Source: Nitrosomonas sp.
GTDB taxonomy: Bacteria; Pseudomonadota; Gammaproteobacteria; Burkholderiales; Nitrosomonadaceae
Length of the DNA stretch: 52,663 nt
Reading direction: 5' to 3'
NCBI GenBank assembly: GCA_019635215.1
Contig: JAHBZZ010000022.1
Span: forward strand, 1-52,663
Position numbers and translations under genes: made by a program. The notes under the pieces are model-generated. The model saw only the letters and a list, made by a program, of their open reading frames with translations. It was not told where the DNA came from and did no database searches. Below, piece after piece: positions 26,518 through 35,557 of the stretch; the stretch's first letter is position 1, and the number at the start of each line of letters is the position of its first letter.

Positions 26518-27714
26518 TTATTCTATTTTTATCCAGGTCAATGGATCAAATGCTTTACCTTTGTGTCGCAATTCGAAGTATAGGCCTGCATCCGGATTGC
26601 CGCCGCTATTGCCAACCGTTGCAATTGTATCTCCGCTGCGCACAGTGTCACCCACGCGTTTTAACAATGCTTCGTTATTGCCATACAAGCTCATATAACC
26701 TTGAGTATGTTCAATAATCATTAAATTACCGAATCCGCGTAACCAATCTGCGAAGACAATGCGTCCATGAGCGATGGCTTTGACATCACTGCCGATTGAT
26801 GCATTGATGAATAATCCCCGCCATGTGAGCTTTCCTGATCGCTGGCCGCCAAAACGGTTTAGGAGTTTTCCGCGCACAGGAAGATTGAGCTTCCCTTTAA
26901 GTGACTTGAAATTGATATTATTTCCGGTTGCAGCGGGAAGTTGGCTATTGTAAACCGTGTTAGAATTTCTTTGTGCAAGCAGTTTATTGATTTCCGATAC
27001 AAGACGGGATATGCGCTTTTCGTCTTGTGTCAGCTTGTTAATTTCATTATGTTGTCGGGTAATCTCTTGTGAGGCACGATCAAAAATCATTTTGTGTTTT
27101 GATTTTTCCTGTGCCAGTTTTCCGTTTTGGGTTGCATATTCCGCTGTGATGATATCAATAGCCTCTCTTTTCTTGCGTATGACTTGGGCTAATGCCCTCA
27201 ACTGATTTAGATTGTTTTGTAGCGTAGTTATACTGGCAGAACGCGCCTGTGATAATTGTCGATAATAATACATATGACGCATCGTTTGGCTGGGATCTTG
27301 TTGATTTAACAGAGCGTGCAAGTAGTTCTGTTCTTTGCCGGTATATTGCTGATAGAGTAATGCGTTTAATTGATTTTGCTGTAATTCAAGATCGCTTCTC
27401 GATTGATTATATTTCGCGGTGAGCTGGTCCAATTCTCGGTCGATTTTTTGTTGATCCAATTTCAACTCCGCAAGTTTTCGATTGATAGTGCTGATTGATT
27501 GCTCTGTTTTTTGTAGGGTATCAGCAGCGGTTCGCTTAATTTTTTCTTGCGCAGCCAATTGTGTTTGTATGGTTTGTATTTGGTGACGCAATGCATCCAG
27601 CTTTTTTTGATTTTCAGAAGCAGAAGCGCTGCTTGGTATGCAGAACGAAAGCAACATGCAAGCCAGAAGCAAATTGGGGCGTGACGAGTTTGATGTATTA
27701 TGAATTGATTTCAA
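26518..27714 (-). CDS. envC: EnvC-like murein hydrolase activator
   Basis: A 398-residue periplasmic protein with a signal peptide (residues 13-32), a long coiled coil (about 35-260) and a C-terminal LytM (peptidase M23) domain (about 285-395). The metal-binding His/Asp of active M23 enzymes are not all visible in the LytM domain, as in E. coli EnvC, which does not cut peptidoglycan but activates the amidases AmiA/AmiB at the septum. It follows gpmA and precedes ctpA on the same strand. Confidence 0.9.
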   Translation of the reverse strand: MKSIHNTSNSSRPNLLLACMLLSFCIPSSASASENQKKLDALRHQIQTIQTQLAAQEKIKRTAADTLQKTEQSISTINRKLAELKLDQQKIDRELDQLTAKYNQSRSDLELQQNQLNALLYQQYTGKEQNYLHALLNQQDPSQTMRHMYYYRQLSQARSASITTLQNNLNQLRALAQVIRKKREAIDIITAEYATQNGKLAQEKSKHKMIFDRASQEITRQHNEINKLTQDEKRISRLVSEINKLLAQRNSNTVYNSQLPAATGNNINFKSLKGKLNLPVRGKLLNRFGGQRSGKLTWRGLFINASIGSDVKAIAHGRIVFADWLRGFGNLMIIEHTQGYMSLYGNNEALLKRVGDTVRSGDTIATVGNSGGNPDAGLYFELRHKGKAFDPLTWIKIE

Positions 27715-27825
27715 TCAGCATACGATTGGGTTTGATTAAACAACTATACGTAGTATATATACGAAGATACGTAAGAAACATTTCCCGTTGGAATTATGAA
27801 ATAGCATTTTCCCTCTTATTTGAGC

Positions 27826-28575
27826 CTATCCACCCGATTTTCCCTGGTTTGCGACTTTTCTCATCGCTTCCTGGATTTCGGTCTGGTCGCCAAGATAATA
27901 GCTGTGAACAGGGTTAAGCTGATCATCAAGTTCGTAAACCAGCGGTATCCCGGTTGGGATATTGCAATTCAAAATATCAGTATCTGAAATCTTGTCAAGA
28001 TATTTCACTAATGCGCGTAGAGAATTGCCATGAGCGGCGATAATGATATTTTTTCCTGCAAGAACCTGGGGTGCTATGATTTCTTTCCAGTACGGAAGGA
28101 ATCGATTCACTGTATCTTTAAGGCATTCAGTGAGCGGCAGTTCTGAATTGTCAAGGTCTTTGTAGCGTATATCCGCACCTGGATAGCGTTCATCATTGAC
28201 AGACAATGCAGGCGGTCTGGTATCATAGCTTCGCCGCCAGATCAGAACCTGATCATCGCCATATTGAGCGGCTGTTTCAGTTTTGTTCAAACCTTGTAGC
28301 GCGCCATAGTGCCGTTCGTTAAGGCGCCATGTGTTGTAAATCGGTAGCCACATGAGATCCATTTCATCAAGCGCAATCCATAAAGTTCTGATGGCGCGTT
28401 TTAAAACGGAAGTGTATGCGATATCAAATATAAAACCATTCTCCTGCAATAATCTGCCGGCATTCCGGGCTTCTTCAATCCCCTTTGGCGTCAAGTCAAC
28501 ATCTGTCCATCCGGTAAATCGGTTTTCTTTATTCCAGATACTTTCCCCATGTCGAAGAAGGACAATTTTTTTCAT
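27826..28575 (-). CDS. gpmA: 2,3-bisphosphoglycerate-dependent phosphoglycerate mutase
   Basis: A 249-residue glycolytic enzyme converting 3- to 2-phosphoglycerate. The phosphohistidine motif [18 protein letters not shown] is at the N-terminus, and the second catalytic His is in [25 protein letters not shown] and [13 protein letters not shown] are typical of the cofactor-dependent GpmA group. The start ATG is next to the usual [10 protein letters not shown]. It heads the gpmA, envC, ctpA, ThiF-like run. Confidence 0.97.
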   Translation of the reverse strand: MKKIVLLRHGESIWNKENRFTGWTDVDLTPKGIEEARNAGRLLQENGFIFDIAYTSVLKRAIRTLWIALDEMDLMWLPIYNTWRLNERHYGALQGLNKTETAAQYGDDQVLIWRRSYDTRPPALSVNDERYPGADIRYKDLDNSELPLTECLKDTVNRFLPYWKEIIAPQVLAGKNIIIAAHGNSLRALVKYLDKISDTDILNCNIPTGIPLVYELDDQLNPVHSYYLGDQTEIQEAMRKVANQGKSGG

Positions 28576-28948
28576 GTTTGTTTATTTTGTGTTCCTTTTT
28601 TTGATAAGCGCATTATTATATAGTATATCCTACTATTTTTGCAGCATCTGTTTGTTTTTTAAGCTGCTGTAATTGGAGAAGGTGAGTGATTGTGTGTTTT
28701 AAGCAACATATATCGTTTTTTGTGTATTCCGTTTTTTTTTGTTGCGGTTACTGCATTTTGAGGAAAAGATCAAGTAAATATTCTGAATAATAGTAAAAAA
28801 AGTAATTGCTTGTTGCGATTCGAATCATAGTGCCAGTATCATGCTTATAGCATGAGTACTTGCCTTTCATAGGGAGGGAGGCGCTATCTGCGTGTTTCTG
28901 ATAGAATTCAAAAAATAATATAAATGTAAATAGGTCAATAGAGTTTGT
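28576..28948. other. Divergent promoter region with inverted repeat
   Basis: This 373-base AT-rich spacer holds the promoters of gpmA (leftward) and the rhodanese gene (rightward). A near-perfect inverted repeat lies at 28835-28860: AGTATCATGCT and AGCATGAGTACT with one bulge and a three-base spacer. Its core arms are TCATGCT and AGCATGA. No T-run follows, so it may be an operator or a structured leader. I saw no gene here. Confidence 0.45.
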
Positions 28949-29386
28949 ATGGAAGAGACATCAATATTTCAGCAATATTTTTTATTAAGAATCGAGAACA
29001 TTTTTTTTGTGTTGGCTGCAATAATCAGTGCAGCGATGCTGATTTGGCCGGCAATCACCCGTAGTGGCACTAAGGAAATCGATACAAGCAAAGCGATTGA
29101 ATTAATTAATTATCAGGATGCATTGATACTGGACGTCAGAGATGATAGTGAGTATGAGGCAGGGCATTTGCCTAATTCAAAACATATGCCTGCCGAAAAA
29201 GTGGAAGAGCGTTGGGTGGAAATAACAAAGTACCAAGAAAGGCCCATTGTGGTCATTTATAAGAGTGGCATACGTTCGAGTCATGCAAGTAATATTCTGC
29301 AAAAAAATGGTTTTAAACAGGTGCATAACCTAATGGGCGGTATTGATGCATGGAAGCGTGCTAGTTTACCTATCGTCAAGAGATAA
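28949..29386 (+). CDS. Membrane-anchored rhodanese-like protein
   Basis: A 145-residue protein with an N-terminal membrane helix (about residues 15-37) and a single rhodanese domain (about 48-143; DALILDVRDDSEYEAGHLPNSKHMP). In the active-site loop, where rhodaneses have Cys, the sequence reads VVIYKSGIRSSHAS, so Cys appears to be replaced by Ser; sulfurtransferase activity is therefore doubtful. The gene order rhodanese, grxC, secB is widespread in proteobacteria (YibN-like). It is 5 bases from grxC. Confidence 0.88.
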   Translation: MEETSIFQQYFLLRIENIFFVLAAIISAAMLIWPAITRSGTKEIDTSKAIELINYQDALILDVRDDSEYEAGHLPNSKHMPAEKVEERWVEITKYQERPIVVIYKSGIRSSHASNILQKNGFKQVHNLMGGIDAWKRASLPIVKR

Positions 29387-29391
29387 AGTAA

Positions 29392-29649
29392 ATGGCCAGA
29401 ATAATGATGTATACAACGGGATTTTGTCCTTATTGTAGGATGGCTGAAAGTTTGTTACGTTCAAAAGGAATTGAAGAGATAGAAATAGTTCGTGTTGATC
29501 TTGATCCGAAGCAACGATTGGAGATGATGGGAAAGACAGGCCGACGTACAGTGCCGCAAATTTATATCGGCGACAAGCATGTTGGCGGTTATGATGATCT
29601 GGCGCGGCTTGATCATCAGGGTGAATTGATGCCTTTGCTGGTGTCATAA
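29392..29649 (+). CDS. grxC: Glutaredoxin 3
   Basis: An 85-residue thiol-disulfide oxidoreductase using glutathione. The dithiol active site CPYC is at residues 11-14 (TTGFCPYCRMAESLL), and the glutathione-binding TVPQIYIGDKHVGGYDD is intact. Start and length are typical of GrxC. It sits between the rhodanese gene and secB. Confidence 0.96.
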   Translation: MARIMMYTTGFCPYCRMAESLLRSKGIEEIEIVRVDLDPKQRLEMMGKTGRRTVPQIYIGDKHVGGYDDLARLDHQGELMPLLVS

Positions 29650-29702
29650 AAGTGTGTATTTGGAATTTGAGATACTTAACGTAAAAGGTATAAAGAGTAA
29701 AA

Positions 29703-30155
29703 ATGAGTGAGCAACAACCAGCATTCAATATAGAAAAAATTTATGTCAGAGATTTGTCTCTGGAAATACCGCATGCACCCGGAATTTTTCTGGAAAGAGA
29801 AGCGCCCCAGGTAAACCTCCAGCTCAATACACGAAGTGATGCGGTCGATACGGGACTTTATGAAGTGCAGGTTGTGGTTACGGTGACGGCCAAGATTAAA
29901 GAAAAAGTGATGTTTCTTGTGGAGGCGCATCAGGCGGGTATTTTTCGTATACAGAATGTCCCTGAAAACGACCTGGGTCCGGTTTTGGGCATTGGTTGTC
30001 CTAATATTCTATTTCCCTACCTTAGGGAGACAATTTCCGATACAGTAACTCGTGCTGGTTTTCCACCGGTGATTCTAAATCCGGTCAATTTTGAAATGAT
30101 TTATAACCAAAGTCAGCAACGGGCACAATCTGGAACGGCAGAAACCAAGCAATAA
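29703..30155 (+). CDS. secB: Protein-export chaperone SecB
   Basis: A 150-residue cytosolic tetrameric chaperone that keeps preproteins unfolded and delivers them to SecA. Typical blocks are present: FNIEKIYVRDLSLEIPHAP at the start and GCPNILFPYLRETISD with TRAGFPPVILNPVNFE at the C-terminal side. It lies in the rhodanese-grxC-secB-gpsA order. Confidence 0.97.
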   Translation: MSEQQPAFNIEKIYVRDLSLEIPHAPGIFLEREAPQVNLQLNTRSDAVDTGLYEVQVVVTVTAKIKEKVMFLVEAHQAGIFRIQNVPENDLGPVLGIGCPNILFPYLRETISDTVTRAGFPPVILNPVNFEMIYNQSQQRAQSGTAETKQ

Positions 30156-30195
30156 AGACGAGATCGAAGATTTTTTATAACTGCTGGTAATCAAC

Positions 30196-30690
30196 ATGCT
30201 GAATAGAACTGATCGAAGAAATAGTAAAAGTGGAAATAGTTTAAGGCGATCAGGTTTTTGGGGGATTGGTATTTTATTCTTGAGCACTTCGCATCACGTG
30301 GGTGCTGGTATTGATTTTTTCTCAATTGCGGAAAATGCGATCATTATGTATGACGCGCCATCGTCAAAATCGGAAAAACTTTTTGTTGCCAGTGCTAATT
30401 TGCCTGTCGAAGTTGTAGTTAATGTTGAAGGCTGGTCAAAAGTGCGTGATAGCAGCGGTAGCTTAGCATGGGTTGAACAAAAGGCGTTAAGTAAGCGGCG
30501 TTTTGTCATTGTGATTGCTCCGGCGGCAGATATTTATCAATTGGCTAACGAGAGTTCGGGAATAATGTTTCGGGCTCAGGAAAGTGTTGTGATGGAATGG
30601 ATTGATTCTGATACGCCCGGATGGGTACAAGTGCGGCATCGTGATGGCCAAACGGGATATGTAAGATCGAATCAGGTTTGGGGTACATGA
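30196..30690 (+). CDS. SH3-domain exported protein
   Basis: A 164-residue protein with an N-terminal signal or anchor (hydrophobic FWGIGILFLSTSHHVGAG after a basic stretch) and two bacterial SH3-like repeats: about residues 40-95 (LPVEVVVNVEGWSKVRDSSGSLAWVEQ) and 100-162 (DTPGWVQVRHRDGQTGYVRSNQVWG). Such domains bind cell-wall peptides or other envelope ligands. Its stop overlaps the gpsA start in ATGA, which implies translational coupling. Confidence 0.8.
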   Translation: MLNRTDRRNSKSGNSLRRSGFWGIGILFLSTSHHVGAGIDFFSIAENAIIMYDAPSSKSEKLFVASANLPVEVVVNVEGWSKVRDSSGSLAWVEQKALSKRRFVIVIAPAADIYQLANESSGIMFRAQESVVMEWIDSDTPGWVQVRHRDGQTGYVRSNQVWGT

Positions 30691-31676
30691 AAGTCGCCAT
30701 ACTGGGTGCCGGCGCTTGGGGTACGGCATTGGCAATTAGTTTATCCACGCGGCATCGAGTTGTTTTGTGGACGAAGTTCCCGGAACACTTATCCGAACTG
30801 ATCACTCATCGTGTCAACGTGAGTTTCTTCCCGGATTTTCAGCTCCCAGAAGCGTTGTTGCTTACATCATCGTTGCCTGAAGCGCTGGAGGCGGTAGATC
30901 TGGCCATTCTTGTCGTACCCATGGCGGGTTTTCGTGAAACATTGCAGAGTATAGCGAAAACAGGTATTAAGGTACCCATTATTTGGGGATGCAAAGGGTT
31001 TGAATCGGAAGCAGCGAAACTGCCGCATCAGGTTGTAGTGGAGGAGTCGATTGGTGGTTGCCCCTGTGGTGTAATATCGGGGCCAAGTTTTGCGCAGGAA
31101 GTGGCACAGGGATTGCCTACAGCATTAACGCTGGCTTCAGCAGATACTGCTTTCGCGCGAGAAATGGCCAGTCAGTTACATAGCACTAAATTACGCATTT
31201 ATACCAGCCAAGATGTCATTGGTGTTGAAACCGGCGGCGCGGTTAAAAATGTCATAACGATTGCTGCGGGAATATCCGACGGTCTTGGGTTTGGCCATAA
31301 TGCACGTGCTGCACTGATAACACGTGGTTTAATGGAGATTACCCGCCTGGGGCTAGGTTTGGGCGGAAAAATGGAAACATTCATGGGATTAGCCGGCGTT
31401 GGTGATCTAATATTGACCTGCACCGGAGATCTATCTAGGAATCGGCGTGTAGGGCTGATGTTAGCAGCAGGTAGGGTATTGCCTGAAATTTTGAATGAGT
31501 TGGGTCATGTTGCCGAGGGTGTTCATACAGCACAGGCTGTCTTGCATTTAAGCAGAAAATTGAATGTAAGTATGCCTATAACGGAATCCATCTGTAATGT
31601 TCTGCATGATGGTTTACCTGCCAGAGATGCGGTGGAGAAGCTGTTAAGCCGCGAGCCAAAAGCTGAAATCTATTGA
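30687..31676 (+). CDS. gpsA: Glycerol-3-phosphate dehydrogenase [NAD(P)+]
   Basis: A 329-residue cytosolic enzyme that reduces dihydroxyacetone phosphate to sn-glycerol 3-phosphate for phospholipid synthesis. The Rossmann turn GAGAWGTALAI starts at residue 7, and the substrate-site motifs GPSFAQEVAQG, GGAVKNVITIAAG and the later GLAGVGDLILTCTGDLSRNRR are present. The start is the ATG at 30687 overlapping the stop of the SH3 gene; an open frame extends three codons upstream, but that would begin with an unlikely start. Confidence 0.97.
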   Translation: MKVAILGAGAWGTALAISLSTRHRVVLWTKFPEHLSELITHRVNVSFFPDFQLPEALLLTSSLPEALEAVDLAILVVPMAGFRETLQSIAKTGIKVPIIWGCKGFESEAAKLPHQVVVEESIGGCPCGVISGPSFAQEVAQGLPTALTLASADTAFAREMASQLHSTKLRIYTSQDVIGVETGGAVKNVITIAAGISDGLGFGHNARAALITRGLMEITRLGLGLGGKMETFMGLAGVGDLILTCTGDLSRNRRVGLMLAAGRVLPEILNELGHVAEGVHTAQAVLHLSRKLNVSMPITESICNVLHDGLPARDAVEKLLSREPKAEIY

Positions 31677-31916
31677 TTCCTGAGGATTTAGGAAGGTTTT
31701 AGAGAGTTGGTGTCAGCAGTTTGTAGGGCATCATATTGTTTGATATGGAGTATGTTGTTTAGTTGAATTTTGTGCCAAATACCGCATGCATAATAAAAAG
31801 TTTATTTTGCCAGAGGAATGGTGTAACCTCTTGACCTGGTACGGATGGCTTGATATAAGTGCGTTTGTGCAGTATTGCTTGTGATTTGATTACCGACAAA
31901 TTTAAAGGGGAATTTT

Positions 31917-32189
31917 ATGAACAAATCCGAACTTATAGATGCAATTGCAAAGTCTGCTAATATTTCAAAAGCTACAGCAGGCAGTGCATTGGATGGGACA
32001 ATTTCTGCCATAACAGACGCGCTTAAAAAGAACGATACTGTAACGCTGGTCGGGTTTGGAACATTCAAAGTTGGTAAAAGAGCGGCACGCACAGGCCGTA
32101 ATCCGCGTACAGGCGAGGAAATTAAAATTAAAGCGGCAAAAGTCCCCAAATTTAGTGCTGGCAAGGCACTTAAAAATGCAGTAAACTAG
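31917..32189 (+). CDS. hupB: DNA-binding protein HU
   Basis: A 90-residue nucleoid protein that bends DNA as a dimer. [21 protein letters not shown] is the typical N-terminus, and the DNA-binding arm is [20 protein letters not shown] 240-base leader with no gene lies upstream. AAAGGGGAATTTT provides the ribosome-binding site. It is followed 16 bases later by tRNA-Val. Confidence 0.97.
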   Translation: MNKSELIDAIAKSANISKATAGSALDGTISAITDALKKNDTVTLVGFGTFKVGKRAARTGRNPRTGEEIKIKAAKVPKFSAGKALKNAVN

Positions 32190-32205
32190 CGGACTTTAGA
32201 AAACA

Positions 32206-32281
32206 GGGTGCTTAGCTCAGCTGGTAGAGCGTCGCCCTTACAAGGCGAATGTCGGCGGTTCGATCCCGTCAGCACCCACCA
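32206..32281 (+). tRNA. tRNA-Val (TAC)
   Basis: 76 bases with encoded CCA. The acceptor GGGTGCT pairs with AGCACCC. The anticodon loop CTTACAA carries TAC. The T arm GGCGG TTCGATC CCGTC and D-arm GCTC...GAGC are intact. Confidence 0.97.
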
Positions 32282-32317
32282 ATAAAGCAGTAAGCTAGTT
32301 GAATTGTTCGATAGCTA

Positions 32318-32394
32318 GGAGTGGTAGTTCAGTTGGTTAGAATACCGGCCTGTCACGCCGGGGGTCGCGGGTTCGAGTCCCGTCCACTCCGCCA
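32318..32394 (+). tRNA. tRNA-Asp (GTC)
   Basis: 77 bases with encoded CCA. The acceptor GGAGTGG pairs with CCACTCC, followed by discriminator G as expected for Asp. The anticodon loop CTGTCAC carries GTC, and the T arm GCGGG TTCGAGT CCCGT is complete. Confidence 0.97.
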
Positions 32395-32582
32395 AATAAT
32401 TGTTTCATGTCCTTCGATTAGAATCGGCTTGTCAATCAGTCTTCGAAAAAATTACCGCCAGATGGTGAGTGATGTCGTTAGAAATAGTTATTCCTATCTA
32501 TTGCTTTGCATTATCTTCATGCTATACCCTTTCAGTTTTATCCTGTCTTTTTTCTTGTGAGTTAATTTCGGATTTTTAGACC

Positions 32583-34463
32583 GTGTTTGATTTTGTCAAT
32601 CGTAAAAAACGTATCGTTCAATTTGTTTTGTTATTGGCTGTTTTGCCATTTATGTTCTGGGGCGTGGAGTCTTACCGCAGTGATGGCAAGGAAGGTTATG
32701 TTGCCATCGTTGACGGAGAAGAAATTAAACGCCGGGAGTTTGAGCAGGCGCTGCGTGATCACCAGTCGAGAATACGTGCCATGTTTGGTGGTAATTTTGA
32801 TAGTGCCATGCTGGATAGCTATGAAATTAAGGACTCGGTACTTGAGCAATTGATCCAACAGCGTTTGCTGTTTCGAGAAGCAGTCAGTAATGGATTTACT
32901 GTACTTGATTCTAAATTAATCAATGAAATTAGTAATATACCTGATTTTCAGATTGATGGTCAATTTTCTAAAAAACAGTATGAGACACTTTTACGAAACC
33001 AGGGGTTGAGTCCGGTAACGTTTGAGTCGCGTGTGCGTCAGCAATTATTGTTGCAACAATTACTGGATGGTTTCAGTGAAAACAGTTTTGTTTCGAATCA
33101 GGTCGTGAGCAAGATCATATATTTGAGCGAAGTGCAACGCGAAATCAGTCAGAAACAGATTAAGCCGGAAGATTTTTTGACAGAGATTGAACCGACAGAA
33201 GAGGAAATCGCTGCTTACTATAATGATCATCAGGAAGATTTTTATCTACCGGAACGAGCCCGGGTCGAATATCTTGTTCTGTCATTTGATGCGCTCGCTG
33301 AGAATGAGATTGTCAGCGAAGAAGCTGTACTGAATTATTACGAAACACACCAGCAGGAATTTGGTCAGCCTGAGGAACGCAAGGCAAGCCATATTCTGGT
33401 TTCTGTGTTAGCGACAGCCGCAGAAGAGGAAAAACAGCAGGCGCGTGAAAAGGCGGAAGATATACTGGAGCAGGTGCAGCAGGATCCGGAACGTTTTGCC
33501 GCACTGGCAGAAGAGTTTTCAGATGATCCTGGTTCGGCCGGTCGAGGTGGTGATTTGGGTTTCTTTGGGCGTGGCGTTATGGTTAAAGCTTTCGAAGAAG
33601 CCATTTTTGATATGCAGCCGGATGAAATTCGTGGGCTTGTCGAAACCGATTTCGGCTATCACATCATAAAACTAACTGAAATTAAAGAGGCCGCTACAGT
33701 TGATCTGAAAGAAGTCCGGGAGCAGATCGAGCAAAAATTGAAAATGGAAATGATCGGTAGTGTTTTTGGTGAAGCCGTTGAAGATTTTAGTAATACCGTT
33801 TATGAACAAAATGATAGTTTACAACCGGCGGCAGAGAAATTTGAATTGACTGTACAGCAAAGCGAATGGATAACGAGAAATTCGGCTGAGCCTATTATTC
33901 TCCAGAATCCAGACCTACAGGCAGCGATTTTTTCTGACGATGCTATTTTGATGAAACATAATACAAACAGCATCGAAGTAGCGCCGAATACATTTGTCTC
34001 TGCGCGCATTCTTGAACATCGACCAGAAACATCGCAATCATTATCGATTGTCCGGGACGAAATTGTCGGACGACTCAAGCAACAGCTTGCGGTAGAAAAA
34101 GCGCTCAAACATGGTGAAGCAATGCTTGCCGAGCTGGAATCTGGTGTGGCTGACTCGATTGAATGGAGTGAATCCAAACAAGTATCCTATATGCAGCCGC
34201 AGGATCTAAATCAGGATACGGTACGCGAAATTTTTAAAGCCGATACCAGCGTACTGCCGGCTTATGTCGGGATTGAGAGCCCTCAGGGCGGGTATAGCTT
34301 GATTCGCATCAGCAAGATTATAGAACCTGGGGTTGTGACTGAAGACAGCCGCATAAATTTCAACCGGCAGTTGCAGCAAATGATGGCGCAGGAAGAAATG
34401 TCAGCGTATTTGAGCGGGCTGAGACAGCGTTATGATGTGATTATTAAACAGGACAGTTATTGA
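32583..34463 (+). CDS. ppiD: Periplasmic folding factor PpiD (SurA N-terminal type)
   Basis: A 626-residue inner-membrane-anchored chaperone. A membrane helix covers about residues 12-28 ([17 protein letters not shown]). A SurA-like N-terminal region with YSHL-type helices runs to about 220. A parvulin PPIC domain follows (about 262-370: [11 protein letters not shown], then [21 protein letters not shown]), with a further chaperone region to the end. The start is a GTG. The order hupB, tRNAs, ppiD is typical of betaproteobacteria. It converges on fabI. Confidence 0.93.
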   Translation: MFDFVNRKKRIVQFVLLLAVLPFMFWGVESYRSDGKEGYVAIVDGEEIKRREFEQALRDHQSRIRAMFGGNFDSAMLDSYEIKDSVLEQLIQQRLLFREAVSNGFTVLDSKLINEISNIPDFQIDGQFSKKQYETLLRNQGLSPVTFESRVRQQLLLQQLLDGFSENSFVSNQVVSKIIYLSEVQREISQKQIKPEDFLTEIEPTEEEIAAYYNDHQEDFYLPERARVEYLVLSFDALAENEIVSEEAVLNYYETHQQEFGQPEERKASHILVSVLATAAEEEKQQAREKAEDILEQVQQDPERFAALAEEFSDDPGSAGRGGDLGFFGRGVMVKAFEEAIFDMQPDEIRGLVETDFGYHIIKLTEIKEAATVDLKEVREQIEQKLKMEMIGSVFGEAVEDFSNTVYEQNDSLQPAAEKFELTVQQSEWITRNSAEPIILQNPDLQAAIFSDDAILMKHNTNSIEVAPNTFVSARILEHRPETSQSLSIVRDEIVGRLKQQLAVEKALKHGEAMLAELESGVADSIEWSESKQVSYMQPQDLNQDTVREIFKADTSVLPAYVGIESPQGGYSLIRISKIIEPGVVTEDSRINFNRQLQQMMAQEEMSAYLSGLRQRYDVIIKQDSY

Positions 34464-34470
34464 TTTCTGG

Positions 34471-34505
34471 CGTCAGGTATCTTGCGATTTGAATGATACC
34501 CGACG
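34471..34505. terminator. Hairpin between convergent ppiD and fabI
   Basis: CGTCAGGTATC pairs with GATACCCGACG (10 of 11 positions) around a 13-base loop, 8 bases after the ppiD stop. No strong T-run follows on either side. It is placed as expected for a shared terminator. Confidence 0.45.
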
Positions 34506-34541
34506 ACGGCTTGCCTAGCGTTGTGGCAATTAAAACAACGG

Positions 34542-35327
34542 CTAATCGGGAAGGCTAAATGCCACAGTATTAAAACCGGCGTCGACATAGGTAATTTCAC
34601 CTGTGATTCCGCTGGCGAGATCGCTACATAAGAAAGCGGCAACATTGCCGACTTCTTCGATAGTGACATTACGCCTGAGCGGCGAGACGCGTTCAGTGTA
34701 TCCCAGCAGTTTCCCGAAATTCCCGATACCCGCTGCGGCAAGCGTCTTGATCGGGCCGGCAGATACGGCATTAACGCGTATCCCTTTCGGACCAAGGCTT
34801 GAAGCCATGAAACGTACGTTGGCCTCAAGGCTTGCTTTTGCCAGACCCATGACATTGTAATTCGGCATAACGCGTACAGCACCCAGATAACTCAGTGTTA
34901 ATAGTGCGGCATTTCTGTTTTCCATGAGCGGTAATCCCGCTTTGGCGAGTGCAGCGAAACTGTATGCACTGACATCGTGTGCGACTCGAAAGGCATCTCG
35001 GCTGACGCTTTCCAAATAGTCTCCCGTCAGTGCTTCGCGTGGTGCAAAAGCGATAGAGTGAATAATGCAATCCAGTCCGCCCCAATGTTTTTGTAAATCT
35101 TCGAAGCATTGCGTAATTTCGTTGTCGTTGGCGACATTACAGGGGAACAATAAATCACTCTCAAATTCGGTTGCCAGCTTCTCGATTCTTCCGCGTAGTT
35201 CTTCATCCTGATAAGTAAATGCAAGTGAAGCGCCTTCGCGTTTCATAGCCTTGGCAATGCCGTAGGCTATGGAACGGTTACTGAGCAATCCGGTAATAAG
35301 GACACGTTTGTTGTCGAGAAATCCCAT
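34542..35327 (-). CDS. fabI: Enoyl-[acyl-carrier-protein] reductase (NADH)
   Basis: A 261-residue short-chain dehydrogenase that performs the last reduction of fatty-acid elongation. The FabI glycine motif is [21 protein letters not shown], and the catalytic Tyr/Lys lies in [16 protein letters not shown] (Tyr-x6-Lys), with a second Tyr in [28 protein letters not shown] is the family loop that contacts triclosan in other species. The ATG at 35327 follows a GGAAA-type ribosome-binding site on the minus strand. Confidence 0.97.
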   Translation of the reverse strand: MGFLDNKRVLITGLLSNRSIAYGIAKAMKREGASLAFTYQDEELRGRIEKLATEFESDLLFPCNVANDNEITQCFEDLQKHWGGLDCIIHSIAFAPREALTGDYLESVSRDAFRVAHDVSAYSFAALAKAGLPLMENRNAALLTLSYLGAVRVMPNYNVMGLAKASLEANVRFMASSLGPKGIRVNAVSAGPIKTLAAAGIGNFGKLLGYTERVSPLRRNVTIEEVGNVAAFLCSDLASGITGEITYVDAGFNTVAFSLPD

Positions 35328-35557
35328 AAAATTTCCTTGTAAAATTTTCTGTAATCATGAATTATAGCCGAAGCGGATGTACAGTTAAATGCGGGCTTTG
35401 CTCAACGGATTGTTTCCGGATAGTCTGTTTGATTTTCTTCAATGACCTGATGTGACGGCGGTTAATTACGTGTAGCGCTGTAACCGGGTGGTGAGACATT
35501 GTGCAAACAGCTGAATGTATCGCTAAAGTGACGGATTCATATGACTTGTTAAATGTT

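Noticed and set aside
32321-32560. 79-codon frame starting within tRNA-Asp
   Set aside because: Its first part is just the translation of the tRNA gene.
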